Shown: piece after piece, positions 13,817 through 24,833 of the stretch | How positions within the stretch are numbered: position 1 is the stretch's first letter | How the letters are laid out: every line of letters begins with the position of its first letter | Source of the DNA: Seiridium cupressi | Lineage: Eukaryota > Ascomycota > Sordariomycetes > Amphisphaeriales > Sporocadaceae | Direction: 5' to 3' | Assembly: GCA_036674765.1 (NCBI GenBank) | Contig: JARVKI010000016.1 | Span: forward strand, 186,001-250,000 | DNA length: 64,000 nt | Translations under genes and position numbers: made by a program | Notes under the pieces: model-generated | What the model was told of the DNA's origin: nothing | The model's database searches: none | What the model saw: the letters and a program-made list of their open reading frames with translations, nothing else

Positions 13817-15443
13817 TTACCACCTCGGTTCGGCCCTTTCTATTGCGGGTGTCACGAGAGCGTTCCTGTCAGCGAATGGGTCATCCTCATCTTCGGATAC
13901 TTCATCATCATCGTCATCCTCCACTGGTTTGGGAGACGGGGCAACGGCGGCCTTCGACATGGCCGACGGCCTTGGCGGTGGCATGGGTCGCGGTGGTGGA
14001 GTAGGAGCAATACTCAGACTGTCCATCTCGGGAACAGGACTGATAGCACCAGTACTGCCAGTGGGAGACATGGCTTGCTTTCCTTTCTCGGTGGCCACTG
14101 GGAAGATTAGCACAACATGTCACAAACAGACATGTTTAGCTTACTTCTGTAGAGGTGAGCTTGTTCTGCCAGATCGTCATCTGAGTCACTGTCGGCATCG
14201 ATCGAGCGATCGAGTTGCTCAAATGTCATGAGAGCCAAGATTAGCTCATCATTGGCGTGCAGCAGACCCCCAAGCCATTGTTCGTCTTCGACATGGTAGA
14301 TCTAAGGCTGTTAATTCAGGAAACATGGAACGGTCGCAATCTGAGGCTCACATAACGCAGGATCTTTCTCCTCAGCTTTTTGCAAGCCTCGAAGCGTTGC
14401 ACTGCAGTAGCATTATCTGAAATTCGCTCCTGCTCACGATTGATACTTTGAAGGGAGTTGATCAAGTTTGTTGCGGCAATCGACGATTCGGCAACTGCAA
14501 CTTTCATAGAGTTTTTCTCAGCCTCGAGGTTGAACGGTCGCGCCTTTTTCTTGCTCTTATCCTTCTTCTTGTCTTTAGACGAACCAAAAAAGGAGGAGCC
14601 GGATCTCGACGAGGATTTTGTGTGGCTGAACGACTGTACTGTCTGACTGGGCTGCGGATATGTCACAGGAGCTGGTCTCGATGAAGACGAAGAGGCAGCT
14701 TGAGGCGTCGGCGACTGTGCCTTGGCGGATGCCTCTGCTTCGTCTTCAGAATCATGGAAGGGGTTCTCGGTCTCACGGATCACCTTGGATTTATCCTGAG
14801 TGACGACCTGCTTTCGTCGTGGAAGTTGCTGTTTCAAGTTAGTCTACTCTGTCTCCTGAGCTAAGGCTGATGTGCGTACCTTATAGAGCACGGATATGCG
14901 TTCAAGGCCAGGAGTGTTTTTATATTCGCTAGCCCAGCTTCTGAAGAGCTCCGAGCACTTCTTTTTGACTTCCGGGTCTGATAGATCAGAGGTACCACAA
15001 ACTCTCAAACGCTCAAGCAATGGCTCATCGGCAAAAGCGCGTTGGAAACGCGGACCTGCATTTTGTATCAAGCCGTCAAGCAGAGTCAGAGCCCTGAGCT
15101 GTCGATGGACGTTTCCATACTTGAGCTTTTTCCTAAGAGCTCGAGCCGCCTCAGCGGGACCTGAAGCCTGAAGCTTAATGACCTCTACAAGATCAGGGAT
15201 ACCACTGAAGTCATCTTCTTCATACTGCTCGCTTGTGAGCCGTTCGATGGCGACAGTCACCGCGGAATATGGCTTCTTCTAGAATAGCGTGTTAGTTCAT
15301 CCCCGAGTAAGAAATGCTGACCTGCACCGCCGTCCGCTCAAGCGCTGATGCAAGTGGTTTCTGTGTGTCCCGGCGCAGACGTTTTGCCTTCTCCCCAGGT
15401 TGCGATGACTACCGCATGTGGCTTGGCTTACTTGAGAAAACAT
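13817..15443 (-). CDS. LSB5: LSB5-like VHS/GAT endocytic adaptor
   Basis: Five minus-strand exons: 15443-15432, 15278-14880, 14828-14352, 14301-14145 and 14097-13817, giving 441 residues. All four introns (153, 51, 49 and 47 nt) have GT-AG ends and keep frame. The first exon is only 12 nt and encodes MFSQ, restoring the usual MFSQKKPYSAVTV start. Exon 2 is a VHS-type helical domain (residues ~15-135: LTSEQYEEDD, YGNVHRQLRALTLLDGL). Residues ~225-330 form a GAT-like helical region (ESSIAATNLINSLQSIN ... YIYHVEDEQWLGGLL). An NPF motif (EH-domain ligand) follows the VHS domain, and the tail has a proline-rich segment (PTPPPRPMPPPRP) and acidic patches. In yeast, Lsb5 links ubiquitin and Las17/WASP to endocytic sites. 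The gene is divergent from the one at 16340. Confidence 0.92.
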
Positions 15444-16339
15444 GATATGAGACCTCCTCGAATCTCTTTACAAACACCGGCAAAAGGGGAAATGCAGACG
15501 CGCGAGGCAGGTGACAAATATTCGCAGAACTACAGCAATAGTTCTCCGAGTGACAAGATATTAAAGTTATTTCTTGAGCTAGTTGCTTGCTGATGTCGAG
15601 TGTCGTTGTGCCTGCAGCAATGCCAAAAGGCCTGGGGATTGCCTCGCAAGCTGAGGGGCAGTGGACCGTGCCGATAAGTGCGCCGCGGGGTAAATTGGCA
15701 GTTGATGCGGAAGTGATTGTATCTCAAGACTGACTGTCCTGGACTCTGGCGACGTGCCGCAGGCTGGCTCCAAGGTCAGAATATCACCGAGTGACTAGCA
15801 TTCCCGCAAACGAGAAGACGAAGGATGCGATCTACAGGCTGAGTGCGATATGTTTCGGGAGCGACAGGTGTAGCAAGCATGTGTCATGCGGCCCAATGCA
15901 CGAACCCGCAGTTGCGTTAATTGAGGACACACGATCCCTGCTCCACACTCCTCCGCTTTATTGCATATATCGCCATCTTTGCTGCTGCACCTTCCATTCT
16001 AACCATGACATTCAACACACAAAAAGTCCCGGCTGAGGGAAGGAACAATCAGGTCTTGGGGAGGACTTAGAACGTCAAAGCCTCCGGGCCACTGCAATGG
16101 ATCTCTCAAACCCACGGAGAGGGCCAGCAGATCGCCAACTCCACCATCTCTACTCTACTACACTTTCAATGTCTTCTATGACCTTGATGCGAGTCGTCGT
16201 CTCAATATCAAGTTTACAACATCCTTACCATGATCGATTTGATCCAATGAAATTCCTCCTTTGACACATGTGAGAAACACTTACTGACGCTGCAACTCTA
16301 CTGTCTTTTGTTCGGACAGCGAGATAGGACAGCCACAAG
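15444..16339. promoter_or_regulatory. Divergent intergenic region, LSB5 / 540-residue protein
   Basis: About 900 bases separate the two divergent start codons. I see no coding frame. The part near 16340 is pyrimidine-rich (CTC/ACTAC runs), as is common just upstream of fungal start codons. This stretch should hold both promoters; I could not identify specific sites. Confidence 0.5.
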
Positions 16340-18028
16340 ATGCGGCTCCCGGAGCTTGAAAAAAGGTGAGTGTTCTCGCCCCCCTGTGTACATACTATTA
16401 CACTCTCATCGTAGAAGCTCACTCTGATTAGCAAGGCACCCTTCGCCAACTTGTCGCCCCCTAGCAGCAGCTTTGCTCCTATAAATCTGAATGATCCACT
16501 CACATTCGTCCCGGAGACTCGTTTTCATGACGTTGATTCCAGTCTCGCGGAGCTGGAACATGAGGTCACCGGCCATGGTGCGAAAATAGCACCCAAGACG
16601 CAAGAGCGCCACCGCCATCAACTCAAGCTTAAGCGAAAACTCTCTGTCGATGATGGCCCAGGCACATCCAAACGGCTTGCGCCACAACCTTCCACGCCAG
16701 CATCAAGTCCATTCCAGACTCTGAAGATCACCAACCTGGGCCCGAGAGGACGTGGCTTCGCTGTAACAAAGCACGTTCAAGGAAGTGACTACATCATGCC
16801 GCCCACTGTGGGTAATGCCTTGGCTCAGTCACAGCATCTAGCTCAGAAAACAACGATGGACCATATGACTGCCCGTTCAACACACAGTAGCCGAGGCCAT
16901 AAATCGGCCTCTGCTACTTCTAGAGGGCCCAATGATCACGCACACGCTTCGAGAATTGCATGCGGCATAGAAACTCTCCACAACCCACTAAGCGCTCCGC
17001 TCCAAGGTTCACCGAGTTGTAATTTTGAAGTCGATGATGTTGTCTACCCTTCATCGGACACTCTAGCTGACTTGACAGAAGGGATTGCAACTCAATCATG
17101 TGAAGTTGATGAGTACGGGTGTGATGAGATTTTGGAAGAGGACATGATGCACATGACGGATGAGCCAGTCACATATCATCAAGATCACATTCCACCATCA
17201 AGCCTTGTGGATCACTGGGACCGCGACTCAAGGTCCGCTGACGAGTATGATCCAAACCTCCAGTATTCCTCGCGACCAGCATCTTCAGATTTGGAAAACA
17301 AACCATGCGACATGCAAAGCGAACATTGTTCAGCTATTCAAGAGGATCTTCTGGATGATGATGTAGATTGGGATGCTGTATACACCATCACCCAAGCCCT
17401 ACCCAAGAATCCGTCCAGTGTCGGCTCCGGCGAAGCACTGGCGCTTCAGTCAACTCTTGTGGACTTACTAAGTCCCGACGAAGCTGCAGCGTCGCGAGTC
17501 GGAGAAGATCCATCCTTAAGTCCATTCACCCGACCTCCCTTTCCCAAAAAAGTACGAGACAGATCGCCTATTCCTGGAGTGTCTTCCAAGACTGTTCTGA
17601 GAACTTGTTTTCGTATAGGTCATCTGATCAGTCAGGCTATTTACTGTTGTCAGAACCATCAGCATGCTGTTTTCGAACTATATGCCAGAGTCACATATTC
17701 TAGTCGTGAAGCGTTAGCCCACAAGCAACACTTCCAGTTTACAGACCTGTTTAAAGACCAACAGCCCTATCCATCGGGCATGTTAACCGGGTGGAGGGTA
17801 GGCAGTCCGCTAGATCGACAGAGTCAGGGATTTGTCAATACCCGTACACCCAAACTGTGTTGGTGCATATGTAGTCTGAAGAGAGATCACAGGGCTTCCA
17901 TCGGCTGGATCATAGAGATACGGGCCATCCGCGAGACGACTTGGGAGCAGATACGTTTTGCCAAGGTGGTATTGTGTGGAACAGAGGATCAGTACGATGG
18001 GAAGCTGGTCAATATGCCGGAATTGTGA
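16340..18028 (+). CDS. Conserved-looking nuclear protein of unknown function
   Basis: Exon 1 (16340-16365) and exon 2 (16432-18028) join across a 66-nt intron to give 540 residues starting MRLPELEKSKAPFANL. I do not recognise the family. The N-terminal half is disordered and Ser/Pro/His-rich with a basic cluster (KLKRKLSVDDG ... SKR) that could be a nuclear localisation signal, and a LGPRGRGFAVTKH patch. The middle is acidic. The last ~150 residues look folded: KTVLRTCFRIGHLISQA, HAVFELYARV, HFQFTDLFKDQQPYP, then LCWCICSLKRD and WEQIRFAKVVLCG. This alternation of short beta-like segments could be an OB-like or other nucleic-acid-binding fold, which is only a guess. The gene converges on the TOK channel gene, with 265 bases between stop codons. 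Confidence 0.8.
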
Positions 18029-18293
18029 ACGATGTCGACCCGATGGTCTATCGTGGTGATGTATCAAATACCTCCTCTATCACTTGAGATGTGGATATAT
18101 AGCAGAGCTACTTGAGCACAACTGATGGGGATGTGGAACTGATCACCTATGAGAGCTACATGAGCAGGACTTTCAAGAATGAAATCTCTTAATTCGAGTG
18201 CACTGAATTGTGCCTGGGCTGATATTTGCGCCAACCATTCGCCATGCTATCCTGGAAAAGTAATACTGTATAAAGAGAACACATGAAATATGC

Positions 18294-20840
18294 TTAGTGA
18301 CCAATTTCCAACGGCTCATGCTTCTGCGACTGCTCGACCTCATGCCTCGCTTCTTCGATCTTGACGTCTTGGGTGCCCTGCTTTCCTAATTGCTCGCTGA
18401 CGATGGTTTTCAATTCTGCCTTTAACTTCTGCTCCAATCTGTCTAAGATCCACTCGGCCTCCTCCTTCGTATCCATAAGAGGGCTTCTGTGTCCGACCCA
18501 GCTCCATTTTATCACTGCATCGTCGGTTTCGCCGCCGCCGCCTTCACTAGTGCTACTTCCCTCACCACCTTTACCATCCACTGGACTGTAAGGCTCGTCG
18601 GTGGGAGACCGTGTAGTTTTATGCGTCGCAACACGGCTGACATTGCGCCCATCCGCGGTGTTGGGCTTGCGCTCGGGCTTGCGGTGCGTCTCGGAGCTGC
18701 TCTCGTCTTCGCCGATGAGGCGGAGGTACCAGGCCCACTCCTTGAAGGTGTACTGGCGTGGCGGCGAGTGCTGCAGGTGCTGCGTGACACGTGCGATCTC
18801 GTCGATGAGCACGAGGTGGTACTCTGCACGGGACTTGGGCAGCTCTGTGGGAAGGTCCTCTCTTGCGATTGTCTCCGCGCGTCTGGGAGCGTTGATCTTT
18901 TCGTCCTTGGTGGAGTTGTGTGTCGAGGCCGTGCGTGGTCTCTCTTTGGATTTTGACCTGTTTCTTTCTTTCGTATTTGGTTTATCCGTTGGAGAAGCTG
19001 CTGGGCTCTCTCTAGTTGGTCTGGCCGGTGGGTCGGCTAATGTGATCGACTTGCCGGACTTGTACGTGTTGTTCGTGTCCCGCTTTAGGGGTCCTTTGGG
19101 ATCTTGAGGCTCATCATAAGCTTGCTCTTGGCCGGTCTTCTTCTGGAACGACGAGGAGCCATGAACATTAGGTTCATTGGCATCAAATTCACCTTCGGAA
19201 TCCACATCCCCGTCTTCTTCGTCCTCCTCTTCTTCTTCCATTCCATGGGCTGCGCCGAAGAAGCCTGGTGGAGACTCTTCAATGTCGACGTCTGAGAATA
19301 CGGCACCAAATGACAGCTTTCCCAAGACCATCTTAATCTCCTTTTTGAAACCTTGCTCACCAGGAAGAATAGTGAGGTTTCCAAGCTTCAGCGTTCCATC
19401 TCTGACCCATTTTACGAGGGTGTCACCGGCATTGCTGATGAGTACCGTCATTGTGGGTAGAGCGAGTAGCGACCAGAATACGAAGAATGCCTTTCCACAT
19501 GGCGAGACGGGCGTCAAGTCGCCGTACCCAATGGTGGTAAGTCCGGTAAAGGCAAAGTAGAAAGCATCGAAATAAGTCCAGCTCTGGTATGGCGCCTCAG
19601 ACTCTTGGAATATTTTGGCACCGACCAACCAGAGCACTATCCAGGTAGACGAAGAGATAGCCAGTGCCATCCATCTTCTCTTAGTCGATGCCCTCTTTTG
19701 AATTTTTCTCATGAGTTGGAATTCTTTTTCTCGCCGTTCGAGCTCTGTCCGAGGTTGTTTGCTAGAATCCCAATCAAGATCATTTTCCTGGCTGTTACTA
19801 TCGACAGGGCGAAGGATACCATCCTTGCCCCGTCGACGCAAACGACGCAGGTACTGTCGCCTCTTATTTTCTAGCATGCGTGCGTCAAGACGGCGTTTTC
19901 CACGATCAAGTACCAAGCTTCGGATCGATCCGATGACCAGACCAAGACTGGTCACGCCAATTAGGGCGTACGGGATCAGAAGAGCACGACCCAGTGTAGT
20001 GGATGGGGAATAGTCGCCATATCCCACGGTGAACAACGTGACATCAGCCCAGTATACAGTGTCGAGATACTGCCAGTTCTCAATATGGGAGAAGACCAGG
20101 GCCCCGAGGAGCAGATACATTAGGAACAAAATAGTCTGTAACATGAGCGTCCGCTGACTAGTAGTCAACCCAAAGTCCTTCTCGTAGTGACCAGCTTGAG
20201 CACCCCATGCTGTGACTGCCATGAGCGTGGCGACAGCAAAGTAGAGTACAGCGGCAAATATGCCATAGTAGAAGGCCTGCGACCAAACGAAATCGATCTG
20301 TGGCTGCTCCACGAGGGGTCCAGCAGCTGTCGCAGCCAGCGCCACCAGGAGGATGGAGGAGATGTACCAGCCGACGATGGTGATGGGCTGTGCAATGGAG
20401 AACCGTACTCTCCTCGCCATATTAAGGAGTAGAAACAGATTTGCAATAAGAGCAATTACCAGCTGGGCGGCGTTTATCCCGGTGAGCCATGGTGGATCTG
20501 GGACGAACTCGGCTCTCGAGACGTCCCAGCCAGGCGGGATGTACATTCGCCATTGTTTGACGAGCGCACAGATGCTGAATGCTGAGGCGACAGGTCCCAG
20601 AGTTCCTCCGATCATGGGGAAGGCTGAACTGGCAAACCACCATCGACTGTACACTCATGCGCTCAGTACTGCGGGTCTGGGGATGAAGCAACGTCTTGGC
20701 GAAGGGACTAACCTGGGATCGAGGTGGACTGCTGGGTCCGCGCCGATGACACTCTGGCGCTCGGCATCAGCCTTGGACTGCTGGCCGTCGACATCTTGCA
20801 TATATTCGTCGATGTCCTCGTCGAGCTCTGCATTATTCAT
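18294..20840 (-). CDS. TOK1: TOK-type two-pore outward-rectifier potassium channel
   Basis: Minus-strand exons 20840-20713 and 20646-18294 flank a 66-nt intron and give 826 residues. Both pore loops carry intact potassium selectivity filters: TVGYGDYSP at about residues 249-257 and TIGYGDLTP at about 414-422. Around them lie the expected membrane segments, four before the first P-loop-containing pair, matching the 8-TM/2-P TOK layout unique to fungi. A basic cytosolic linker (RRQYLRRLRRRGK) separates the two pore modules. The C-terminal ~350 residues are cytosolic and include a run of Glu/Asp (EEEEEDEEDGDVDSEGE) and long Ser/Lys-rich disorder. The channel sits in the plasma membrane, passes outward potassium current and sets membrane potential. 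The start codon is the first ATG of an acidic N-terminus. Confidence 0.95.
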
Positions 20841-21851
20841 AGTGTCGGAGGGGAGTGGTTTGCTGTTCAGCTTGGGTTCCGGAGAGATGGGTTGGTAGAC
20901 GGGGAAGAACTATAACAGAGGCATGGGTTCTCTTCGTCACACAGTAACGGCTGCGACAGGGAGATGCGCAAGTGACCAGCAAGTGGCTAAAGAAGATGAA
21001 GATGAAGTGAATACTGGCTTATCTCCCGAGGACCTCGCAAATAACTTGACATGTATTCATATCAAGCGACCACCTCTTCATGAGGCCGTCAGCCGTCGCA
21101 AAACAGAGTTCCTTGGAAGCAATGGGTGGGGCACTAAAATGACGTCGCTTGGCACGCTTGCAGCCTCTACTATGTAAACGGTTGCTAGAAACCAGAATTA
21201 GCGGACAAGTCTACAGGGGTTAGATGCGACCCGGCAGGCGGTACTGGAGCGCAGGGACGGCTCTCTCGGCGCCCCAGCTGAAGATGGAAACAAAAGTAGA
21301 TTGGTACTGTTTTCTTGTGGAACTAAAGAGCATTGAACAACGCTTAACTCTTGCGATTATGTGCACAAGCTTCTACCCACGAAAAATGCCCTGAGGGGGG
21401 TGTGCTGTGATGATGTTGGCAGGCGGTCGGATGGTACAATGTAATGTATGCACCAACCTTGTGTTCGGCGCATCCAATGTCTGGTCTGGATCAATCTCCA
21501 GCATCCCCCCGCGGACTCGACCAGCGCGGCAATGCACCTGAAATGCCCGCCCTACACTAATTTGGCCAATCAGATGCAACAGTGTCCAGTGAGTGCGCAA
21601 TCAGCTGCTAGGTTTTTTCCAAGTGTGCATCGAAAATGAGGCCATGGGCCCCATAGCACCCCATGTCACGCTACGCGACGCGTGATGCAGCGCAGTTACT
21701 AAGCTTCCATCTCAGACTTTGCTAGCGAGAGGACGGCACTAAAGGACACAACGGGTTTTCTTGAGACCTATTACCGCTGCATGGAAGCACCACGAGGAGG
21801 ATTTGATCAAGTGAAAACCCGCGCATCCCACGGCAGAACATGCGAAGATGG
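20841..21851. promoter_or_regulatory. Divergent intergenic region, TOK channel / hydrolase-fold protein
   Basis: About 1 kb between two divergent start codons, with only short open frames and no domain motifs. It should contain both promoters; no individual element could be assigned. Confidence 0.45.
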
Positions 21852-23150
21852 ATGCTGGGTAAAACTGCTGGACTTGCGCGACACGTCAAATCGCGCCATC
21901 TGAGCACCTTGCTCTCGGGACCTGGCAATGTCGAGCGGATTAGTGTCAGATGTGGCTCGGCTGGTAGTGTTTTTGTCGAGTAGGTCGATGTCCTGATATA
22001 CCGTGTGACTTGGATTAATCGTTTGCTCAGCTTGCACAACGTCGCCAAAGTAACATCCACAGATCCCTTGCTGATATATCTACCACCATATTCGAGCATA
22101 TCGGCAGAAACAGTGCCACAAGTGCCATCCTTTCTTCGGAGGTATCCTACGGCCGTGATCAACTACCGATGGAATGGATATCATCCTTTTGAGGATGTTG
22201 AGCCACCACCAGCGGTAGAGGAAGAATTGGAAGAATCCGGATTACCATTGACGCAAAGATGGCCCGTACCGATCCATGACACGTTGCAAGCATACAGTTG
22301 GATCATCGAAAACTTGACTCCGTCGACGTATACTCGCCGCGATGTCTATGTGTATGGTTCATATCTGGGTGCATCGCTCGCCACGTCGCTGGCTTTGACT
22401 GAGAGCCATCCACATCAGCGCATGGCTGTTCGTGGTTGCGTCGCCTTCAATGGCATCTACAACTGGACCATGTTCCTTCCTGACCATCAAATCAACAAGC
22501 AGACTACCACTAGGGCAGCCAACGTCCTGGAGGAAATTCTGGGACAGCCTACGGACCCGACATTCCAAGACTTCAAGGATCACCTCTCTAGTATGTTTGG
22601 AGAACCAGCACACCTCTTTGACCCGTTCGTCAGTGCTTGCCTCTTCTTTCAAACTGCGGGACTGCTGGTGCCCCAGCAGTTCGACGCCTCAGCTGACCCC
22701 GTAATTTCGATGCTGGGCTCGGTTGCAGCCGCCACTGATGAGGCACAGGAGGCCATCAAAGCCTTGCTGCAGATGATGGTGGATAGGCCCCCACGAAGGA
22801 GCGCTCTAGCTTTCCCACCACGAAAGTCGACGCTGAAGATACCCGAGACTCTGTTGTTGCATAGTGCCCCGCCGCCGCTGCCCACAACGTTCCAGAAGCG
22901 ACGGAGGAAGGCTATAACTACCAACCACTTCAAAACCCAGGCCGAGGAACTAGGGGCCTTGATGCGGAGAAGCCTGGAGAAACTCGAGCTGAGGGATCGG
23001 TCCAAATGGGATGACGACTTTGACGGATATCTGGAGGTCGACAGGAGGGTGCAAATGTATGACGTTGGCAAGGAAAACCAGCTCTTTGACATACCACACT
23101 ACGGAGAGGTGCTAGCTCGGGAGTGGTTAGAAGACCGAATGTCCAAATGA
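21852..23150 (+). CDS. Alpha/beta-hydrolase-fold protein, possibly mitochondrial
   Basis: Exon 1 (21852-21979) and exon 2 (22031-23150) join across a 51-nt intron (GTAGGT donor, CTCAG acceptor), giving 415 residues. Without exon 1 the ORF would lack the first strand of the fold. The N-terminus MLGKTAGLARHVKSRHLSTL is basic and Ser-rich with no acid, resembling a mitochondrial presequence. The fold is suggested by LLIYLPPYSS, the strand AVINYRWNG, and the elbow DVYVYGSYLGASLATSLAL. The elbow lacks a standard GxSxG (it reads GSYLG), so catalysis by a serine is uncertain. A long helical insertion (TRAANVLEEILGQPT onward) and a C-terminal VDRRVQMYDVGKENQLFDIP follow. Such proteins are common in ascomycetes and uncharacterised; I assign no substrate. 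Confidence 0.82.
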
Positions 23151-23923
23151 AGAAGAATGCACAAATATCGAAAGGCCTTTGTTGACAGTTCTAGCAAATC
23201 AGGACATGTCTTCTCTGATAGATGCCAGAGCTGCTATTGGAAATGTGCACGTTGACATTCGATGTGCGCCCAATTGAAGGTCCCACCAAATTCGACCACT
23301 TATGCAGTAGATCGGGGCAAACATTGGATGTCGATTGGATTCGTAGAAGGGAAACAACTACAGCCACTGTGCTTACCCGAAGATGAATTCGAATGAAGGA
23401 GTAGATATGATGGAAATGCCTCAGAGTAGATGCATTAAATAGTGTCGGAGGCGGTGCGCTAGAAACTCGCAAAGCCAGATGCCCTTTGCAGCCTATCTAT
23501 CGCATTCACTGGAAAAAGCATTGAGGCTATGGAAGATGGGTTTGAACTATTACCGAAAATAGCATACCGAGAAAGATACGGATAGACAGCAGGGTAGCCA
23601 AGATCATTTGTAGCATCAGAACCAGTGGTAGAGAGGCTCCTACGCCTTGTTTCGCTTCGTCGTTGTTGTTTGTGTCCATCCATCCCTTGTCTGCGCCGCA
23701 ATCCAGTGTATCGCCATGTCTTATTTTAGTGCATCCACGGACCGAAACAACGGAGCCCGACCGACGCTGTTTGGTTACCTGGCCATTTTAACCCGGGAAT
23801 AAGCTTATTAAACAACCACATCGCAAAAACTCAACACTTGGGTCGACCCGTCCCAATTGAGACCGGATTTGATAGAATTTACCTATAATTCAACCAAAAA
23901 TGCATTCTACAGCCTCAAAAACC
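23151..23923. other. Intergenic, nothing recognised
   Basis: Short overlapping open frames only, on both strands. It includes the 3' flank of the hydrolase-fold gene and the downstream side of the tRNA-Pro gene. Confidence 0.4.
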
Positions 23924-23928
23924 AAAAA
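23924..23928 (-). terminator. RNA polymerase III terminator of tRNA-Pro
   Basis: A run of five T on the minus strand begins two bases after the tRNA 3' end, and a second T run follows a few bases later. This is the standard pol III stop signal. Confidence 0.85.
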
Positions 23929-23929
23929 G

Positions 23930-24001
23930 GGGCTGAACCGGGGATTGAACCCGGGGCCTCCTGCACCCAAAGCAGGAATCATACCGCTAGACCATTCAGC
24001 C
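23930..24001 (-). tRNA. tRNA-Pro(UGG)
   Basis: A 72-nt cloverleaf on the minus strand. The acceptor arms GGCTGAA and TTCAGCC pair over seven bases; the anticodon stem is CCTGC/GCAGG around loop TTTGGGT, giving anticodon TGG (reads CCA codons). The T-arm is CCGGG-TTCAATC-CCCGG. The D-arm keeps the A-box-like GGTCTAGCGGTATGATT. There is no intron, no CCA is encoded, and a T run follows at once. Confidence 0.97.
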
Positions 24002-24599
24002 GATCATTGATCATGATGATCTGATGCCAAGGTGGAGTACCTCGGTTGTTGAAGATGGGCTGTTTATTGGAGTATAACAAATATACAACCAGGTGAGTAG
24101 CTTTAGAGCCGGAGTTGCACCGGAGCTAGTCGGCCTCGAGTGGGGCTTCAAGAGGGTGGATTCGGCCCCGGTTGGAATGTTGAAGAACAAAGCAAGGGAG
24201 TGAGACTAGCTAGTGCTAGACTGGGGAGATCCTTGTCTTGGTAGTAGGGCGGGAGGGGAGGAGGAGGGACACAGGAGGATGTAGAAGAAGCTGCCCGTTG
24301 ATTCAGGGAGAAATTCATTTGTTAGGCTTTGCTTGTATTTGTTGGACTGGCATGTGTGCAGTGCAGAGACCGGCTCTCTGTACAGGGCCGCAAACGCTAC
24401 AAACAGTGCTTCGATTACTTGCAGCTTTGGAGCCTACAGAAGATAGACCTGTGCCGACTTTGATTTAGCCAAGGGCATCAAACGTCAACCCGATTTGGAC
24501 CTGAGGGCTTCCCGAACCAGGGATTTTCATTGCGTAGCTAAGCAGGACCAGCTTTCAGTTCTGTACGGCTAATTTTCCGTGCTTTAGCGGAGGGGCAAT
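24002..24599. other. Intergenic, nothing recognised
   Basis: No coding or RNA signature beyond the 5' flank of the tRNA-Pro gene. Downstream of the oxygenase relic (minus-strand sense) I found no continuation of that gene. Confidence 0.4.
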
Positions 24600-24833
24600 T
24601 TACCCGTTCGTAGACCTTCGTGTATAGCTTTGGGACACAGACAAGTCAGACAGAGAAGTAATAACAATGAGGGTGGTAAGTAAACATGACTTACTTTCTC
24701 CAGTAATCCCGTGGTTAATTAGTCTCGTAGCACTGTAATTCTTGAATTCTTGCAACAAGCGGTTTGCAAGCAGTTTACGTTCCTGCTCCGTCCCATTTCG
24801 GAAAGCGGATAAGTTGATGACGGGAACAGACAT
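24600..24833 (-). pseudogene. N-terminal relic of a 2OG-Fe(II) dioxygenase
   Basis: The minus-strand frame opens with MSVPVINLSAFRNG, then LLANRLLQEFKNYSATRLIN and HGIT, the DIOX_N start typical of isopenicillin-N-synthase-like 2-oxoglutarate/Fe(II) oxygenases (pattern: PVI(D/N)LS ... EF ... RL(I/V)NHGI). It stops being recognisable at a normal-looking GTAAGT donor after about 45 residues. Neither the HxD...H iron motif nor any other catalytic-core sequence appears downstream. This is a truncated relic, not a working enzyme. A missing core through an assembly gap is possible but I see no sign of one. Confidence 0.75.
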
